Shown here piece by piece: positions 60,182 to 64,000 of a DNA stretch of 64,000 nt. How positions within the stretch are numbered: position 1 is the first letter of the stretch; each line of letters starts with the position of its first letter. The translations under genes were made by a program, and so were the position numbers. The notes under the pieces were generated by a model. That model was not told the origin of the DNA, made no database searches, and worked only from the letters and a program-made list of their open reading frames with translations. Source of the stretch: Rutidosis leptorrhynchoides (Eukaryota; Streptophyta; Magnoliopsida; Asterales; Asteraceae); NCBI RefSeq assembly GCF_046630445.1, contig NC_092335.1, forward strand, positions 5,127,501 to 5,191,500, in the 5' to 3' direction.

Positions 60182-61082
60182 CAATGGCGGAGGCAGTAGG
60201 GTGGCTTGGGGGTGTTGAGCCACCCTCAAGTGGACCACCGACACCATATGCCATATGTTAAATTTTGTGAAATAAATTATGAGCATCCCCTAAGGGGCAG
60301 ATTTCTGGGGTGGCCAGAGGCGGATCCACGTTAAAATGATTTACAATGATGTATTTATGTATAGATAACTCAAAATTAATTTTAACGAAGGTATTACAGA
60401 GTCTGCAAAATCTCGGTGAAGAAGACAAAAGAAAAGATGGGTTGGTGGGGATAGTTTCACTTTTGTTACATCTTTACACCAACACCCCTAGAAATTCTTT
60501 TACATGTCATAATAAACCCCTAAATTTCTTTTTTTTTTTTTTTAAACGCCTAAAGAATCAATTTATTTCTCTTTGTTTAGCTCTAGTTTTACAATAGTAA
60601 ATTATTGCTATAAAATTTAAGAACAAGTTAAAGATACATTTACAACAAATTAAGTGGTACAAGTATTACAAATTGAAAATGGTTAACACGGAGTTTAAAT
60701 ATCTGATAAATTATAACTTCGCCGGCTTCTTTTTTATTCCTAATGACTAACCTTTATAACCTAACGTTTCTTTTCAAAGGTTCTTTAGTTCATTAAATCT
60801 TTTGCCCTCAAACCATCAAATTTTGCCCAAAATTCTTCAAATTTTGCCCCAGGTGGATTTTTTTTGCCCCAAAATCATCAAATTTTGCCTAAAATTCTCA
60901 AAATTTTGTCCCAAAACCTCCATAATTTGCCTAACAACCTTCAATTTTCCCTCAAAACCTCCATATTTTGCACAAAAAAATTGCTACATTTTTAATTTTT
61001 TTTTTGCTCCCGCTGAAAAAAAATCCTGCTTTCGCCACTGTTCGTAAGCATCCCCTATTCTGTATTTCTGGCTTCGCCTCTG
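60182..61082. mobile_element. non-autonomous hAT element
   Basis: 901 bp with a perfect 8-bp TSD AACCTATA (60174-60181 and 61083-61090), the hAT hallmark. The left end is CAATGGCGGAGGCAG; the right end inverted is CAGAGGCGAAGCCAG, 11 of 15 matching. It has no transposase. Two further hAT-like ends inside (CAGAGGCGGATCCACG at 60315 and, inverted, CAGTGGCGAAAGCAGG ending near 61041) suggest a nested or rearranged second copy, but without a matching TSD. Confidence 0.82.
60805..60972. repeat. degenerate tandem repeat in the hAT element
   Basis: About six imperfect copies of a roughly 28-bp unit around CAAATTTTGCCC.AAAAT. Typical of internal filler in non-autonomous hAT elements. Confidence 0.7.
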
Positions 61083-61090
61083 AACCTATA

Positions 61091-61464
61091 GTTTAAGAAT
61101 TAAACCAAAACCCTAAAATGATAAACATACATAACTTTAGGGTTTCTTACAATGAGTGAGATCTAGATGGTGATGAAGATATGCAGCTAGAAACAAGCTT
61201 CCTTTACTAGGTAGCACTCCAATTTCGGGTTTAAACACAAGAACAAGCTCTAATTTGTCAAACCTTAGTTCTATCTAATAGTCAACGATCCTATCAAAAA
61301 TAAATTAGGATACATATAATGTATATTTAGAATATATGCTAGTGTTTATCTCCTCCCTATATAGTGGAGATATTGTCAATCTTGTACACAAATAGATAGG
61401 CTCTAATGTATACATATATACGATCATTGTACAGAGAACATGATAAAAGGACATTAATCCTTTA
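61091..61464 (+). other. probable degraded 5' LTR region of the copia element
   Basis: Precedes a primer site. A TATA-like CCTATATAGTGG is near 61357, and an LTR end could be the CA at 61451-61452. I could not find the TG start or a TSD. Sequence left of about 61250 may be ordinary intergenic DNA. Confidence 0.4.
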
Positions 61465-61474
61465 TGGTATCAGA
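61465..61474 (+). promoter_or_regulatory. primer binding site of copia element
   Basis: TGGTATCAGA, the first ten bases of the tRNA-iMet complement, the standard copia primer. Confidence 0.75.
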
Positions 61475-61513
61475 TTTCAAGTTTTTCTTTTGATCCTACA
61501 GACCCTTTTCAAC

Positions 61514-61527
<14 letters not shown>

Positions 61528-61566
<39 letters not shown>
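61528..61566. repeat. poly(A) run in copia leader
   Basis: About 38 A residues after a short CA repeat, between the primer site and the protease ORF. Confidence 0.9.
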
Positions 61567-61568
<2 letters not shown>

Positions 61569-61738
61569 TCACTATTCTACATATTTTCTACCGTCAAGCT
61601 TATTCTCCTTTTAATTATTGTACTGACCACCACCATGTGCAATTTCCAAGTGTTTTATGCATAAGAGTTATTGAGTTATCCGAGTTCAATAAACTCACGT
61701 TACCTCTCATATCAATAGTTTTCTGCTTCTTCTTATCA

Positions 61739-64000
61739 ATGGCAGATTCTCAAAATTGGTATCTTGATACGGGAGCAACATCTCATATGACGGGCTCCAC
61801 AGGTAATCTTACCTTTTATTATCCTTCAAATGCTTCGAAGTATATTATTGTTGGTAATGGTAATGGCATACCCATTAATAGTTTCGGCCAAACTACACTA
61901 CCCGTAAATCCCAACCGACCACTTATACTTTCCAATGTCCTTCATGCACCTCAATTAATAAAAAATTTAATTTATGTTCGTCGTCTTTCTATTGATAATT
62001 GTATTTCCATTGAATTTGATCCTTTTGGCTTTACTTTGAAAGAATTTCCGACAGGTGCCCACATAATGCGGTGTAATAGCACCGGTGATCTTTACCCTCT
62101 TAATCCATCCAAGTTGCTCCAACAACTTAATTCACATTCTGCTCTTTTCGTTCTTTACAGGATTAGTGGCATCAACGCCTGGGACATCCGGGTGTTAATA
62201 TTCTTAGATCACTTAGCACTAAAAAATACGTTCCTTGTAAATCATTTAATAAACTTTCCTTTTGTCAATCGTGTGTTTTTGGCAAACATGTCCGTTTACC
62301 CTTTTATGCCTCTACTTCCTATACTTATAACCCATTTGATATAATACATAGCGACTTATGGACATCACCCGTCGTTAGTTCTAACGGACATCATCTTATT
62401 TCTTGATGACCTTACCAATTTTCTATGTACCGTCCCGTTAAGTCACAAGTTTATAATGTTTTTCTTACTTTTCAAAGTCTCATCAAAACGCAATTCGGCA
62501 AACAAATAAAAGCTTTTCAATGTGATAATGGCACTGAATATAATAATGCATCATTTCACAACTTTTGTTCTTCTAACGGCATGGTCCTTCATTTTTCATG
62601 TCCTTACACGTCTTCGCAAAACGGTAAAGCGGAAAGAAAAATACGAGCTATAATAATATCATGCGTACCATAATGTCTCACGCTTCCGTCCCACCAAACT
62701 TTTGGCCACATTCACTCAAAATGGCTACTTACCTTTTAAATATTTTACCAAGCAAACTACTTAAAAATCTCTCCCTCACTCAAATGCTTTATCACCTTAA
62801 ACTGGAGTACCAACACTTAAAAGTCTTAGGATGCTCGTGCTATCCTCTCATCCGTCTACTAAAATAAACAAACTCCAACCACGCTCAACACCATGTGTCT
62901 TTCTTGGCTATCCTAAAGATCATCGAGGGTACAAATGCTATGATCCTTCAACTAAAAAGATTATAATTTCTCGTCATGTCATATTTAATGAAAATCATTT
63001 CCCCTTCTCAGCTATATCCCCAACTTCATCTACAAACTATAAATTTTTTCATGAAAATATTCACCCATATTTCTTACACTCTTTTTCATCCCAAAATAAT
63101 TCTGACCAAACCACTCCACCAAGTGTCACTTCACCAATTAACAATATTGGGACCATATCTCCCACTGAGCCTAACAATACTCCTGGACCAATGTCATCAG
63201 CCCATAATTCTGAATATGTTTCTATTTTAAATTCTAGTGCACAACATACAAGTCCATCCCCTTCGACATCAGAAAACTCTACTTCATCTAATTTATCACC
63301 AAATTCTAATTCTAATAACTCTAATAATTCTAGTAACTATATCTCACCAAATTCTAATAACTCTAGCTCAACAAATGCTTCTGTCTCCGCAACTATCTCT
63401 AATAATTCCAATAATTTCAATATTTCTACATCTAATACAAATCCCTCTCCTCCTACACGGTCCATGACAACACGTTCAATGTCCGGTATTTTCAAACCTA
63501 AAATTCAATTTAATCTCTCCGTCTCTACATCTATCTCTCCTATACCATCCAACCCAAAATTAGTCTTAGCCGACCATAATTGGAGTCGTGCCATGACTGA
63601 TGAATACCAAGCTTTGATTGATAATAAGACGTGGGAACTTGTACCCCGTAAACCAAACATGCATATCATTAGATCTATGTGGGTCTTTCGCCATAACACA
63701 AAGTCTGATGGCACATTTGAGCGGTACAAAGCTCGACTAGTCGGTGATGGTCGAGCTCAACAGGTAGGTGTTGATTGTCATGAAACATTTAGTCCGGTAG
63801 TTAAACCCGCCACCATTCGAACCGTGCTCAGTATTGCTGTATCTAAGTCTTGGCACATTCATCAATTAGATGTAAAAAATGCTTTCTTGCATGGTAACCT
63901 TAACGAAACTATTTACATGCATCAACCCATTGGGTTTAAGGATCGTTCTCGACCTAATCATGTGTGTCTACTTAAGCGCTCTCTTTATGGCTTAAAGCAA
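61739..64000 (+). pseudogene. Ty1/copia pol without gag, broken and cut by window end
   Basis: Opens at ATG 61739 directly with the protease (WYLDTGATSHMT), so gag is missing. Next are a gag-pre-integrase/zinc-finger region (LGHPGVNIL...C..CVFGKH), an integrase core with CDNGTEY and PYTSSQNGKAER, then an Asn/Ser/Thr-rich spacer. From about 62860 the frame is open to the window edge and includes the start of the copia RT ([52 protein letters not shown]). Order PR-INT-RT is that of Ty1/copia, and the RT wording suggests the Ale lineage. Frameshifts are near 62160, 62405 and 62650. Loss of gag and frameshifts make this copy non-autonomous. Confidence 0.88.

Overview
The window looks like an intergenic, transposon-rich stretch of a eudicot nuclear genome. 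It is very AT-rich, has many TA and AAT microsatellites, and carries plant Ty3/gypsy and Ty1/copia retrotransposons with tRNA-iMet and tRNA-Asp primer sites, PIF/Harbinger and hAT DNA transposons, and one plant-type BED/hAT-derived host gene. The style of the LTRs (TGTAGTGACCCG... and TGTGACGACCCG...) suggests Asteraceae to me, but that is recollection, not proof.

Positions 1 to 47092 are one nest of LTR retrotransposons. I resolved it from LTR ends (TG...CA) and 5-bp target-site duplications (TSDs). The oldest layer is a minus-strand gypsy element, E. Its 5' LTR starts at 47092 and ends near 23808, followed by a primer site and a leader ORF that runs left to about 9814. Inserted into E are: (1) an old plus-strand gypsy B (3' part, ends 9643), itself split by gypsy A (ends 5963); (2) a complete, very young gypsy C (10196-23272, TSD GAACC) that cuts E's leader ORF; (3) a solo LTR S (24057-35345, TSD GACTC), split by a non-autonomous Athila/Tat-like element F (26691-34527, TSD CATTT); (4) a related minus-strand element F' (35544-43559, TSD GTACG). 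A fragment that looks like an ABCB transporter exon lies within E's LTR.

Element C is the main find. Besides an intact 1523-codon gag-pol with a C-terminal chromodomain-like segment, it has two intact sense ORFs between the primer site and gag. One encodes an acidic 198-aa protein. The other encodes a 227-aa protein with an N-terminal F-box and a Sel1-like repeat, resembling host F-box proteins of the At2g35280 type. A retroelement carrying its own candidate ubiquitin-ligase adaptor would be unusual. E has a different, unrelated-looking leader ORF in the same slot.

From 47093 to 64000 the window is ordinary intergenic DNA with smaller elements: two copia-type solo LTRs (47494-47950, TSD CTCTC; 57290-57784, TSD ATAAC), a decayed PIF/Harbinger element (48316-50517, TSD TTA), one intact host gene of the BED zinc-finger/hAT-derived class (52829-55063), MITE-like ends around long TA runs, a non-autonomous hAT element (60182-61082, 8-bp TSD AACCTATA), and a gag-less, frameshifted Ty1/copia element that runs off the right edge.
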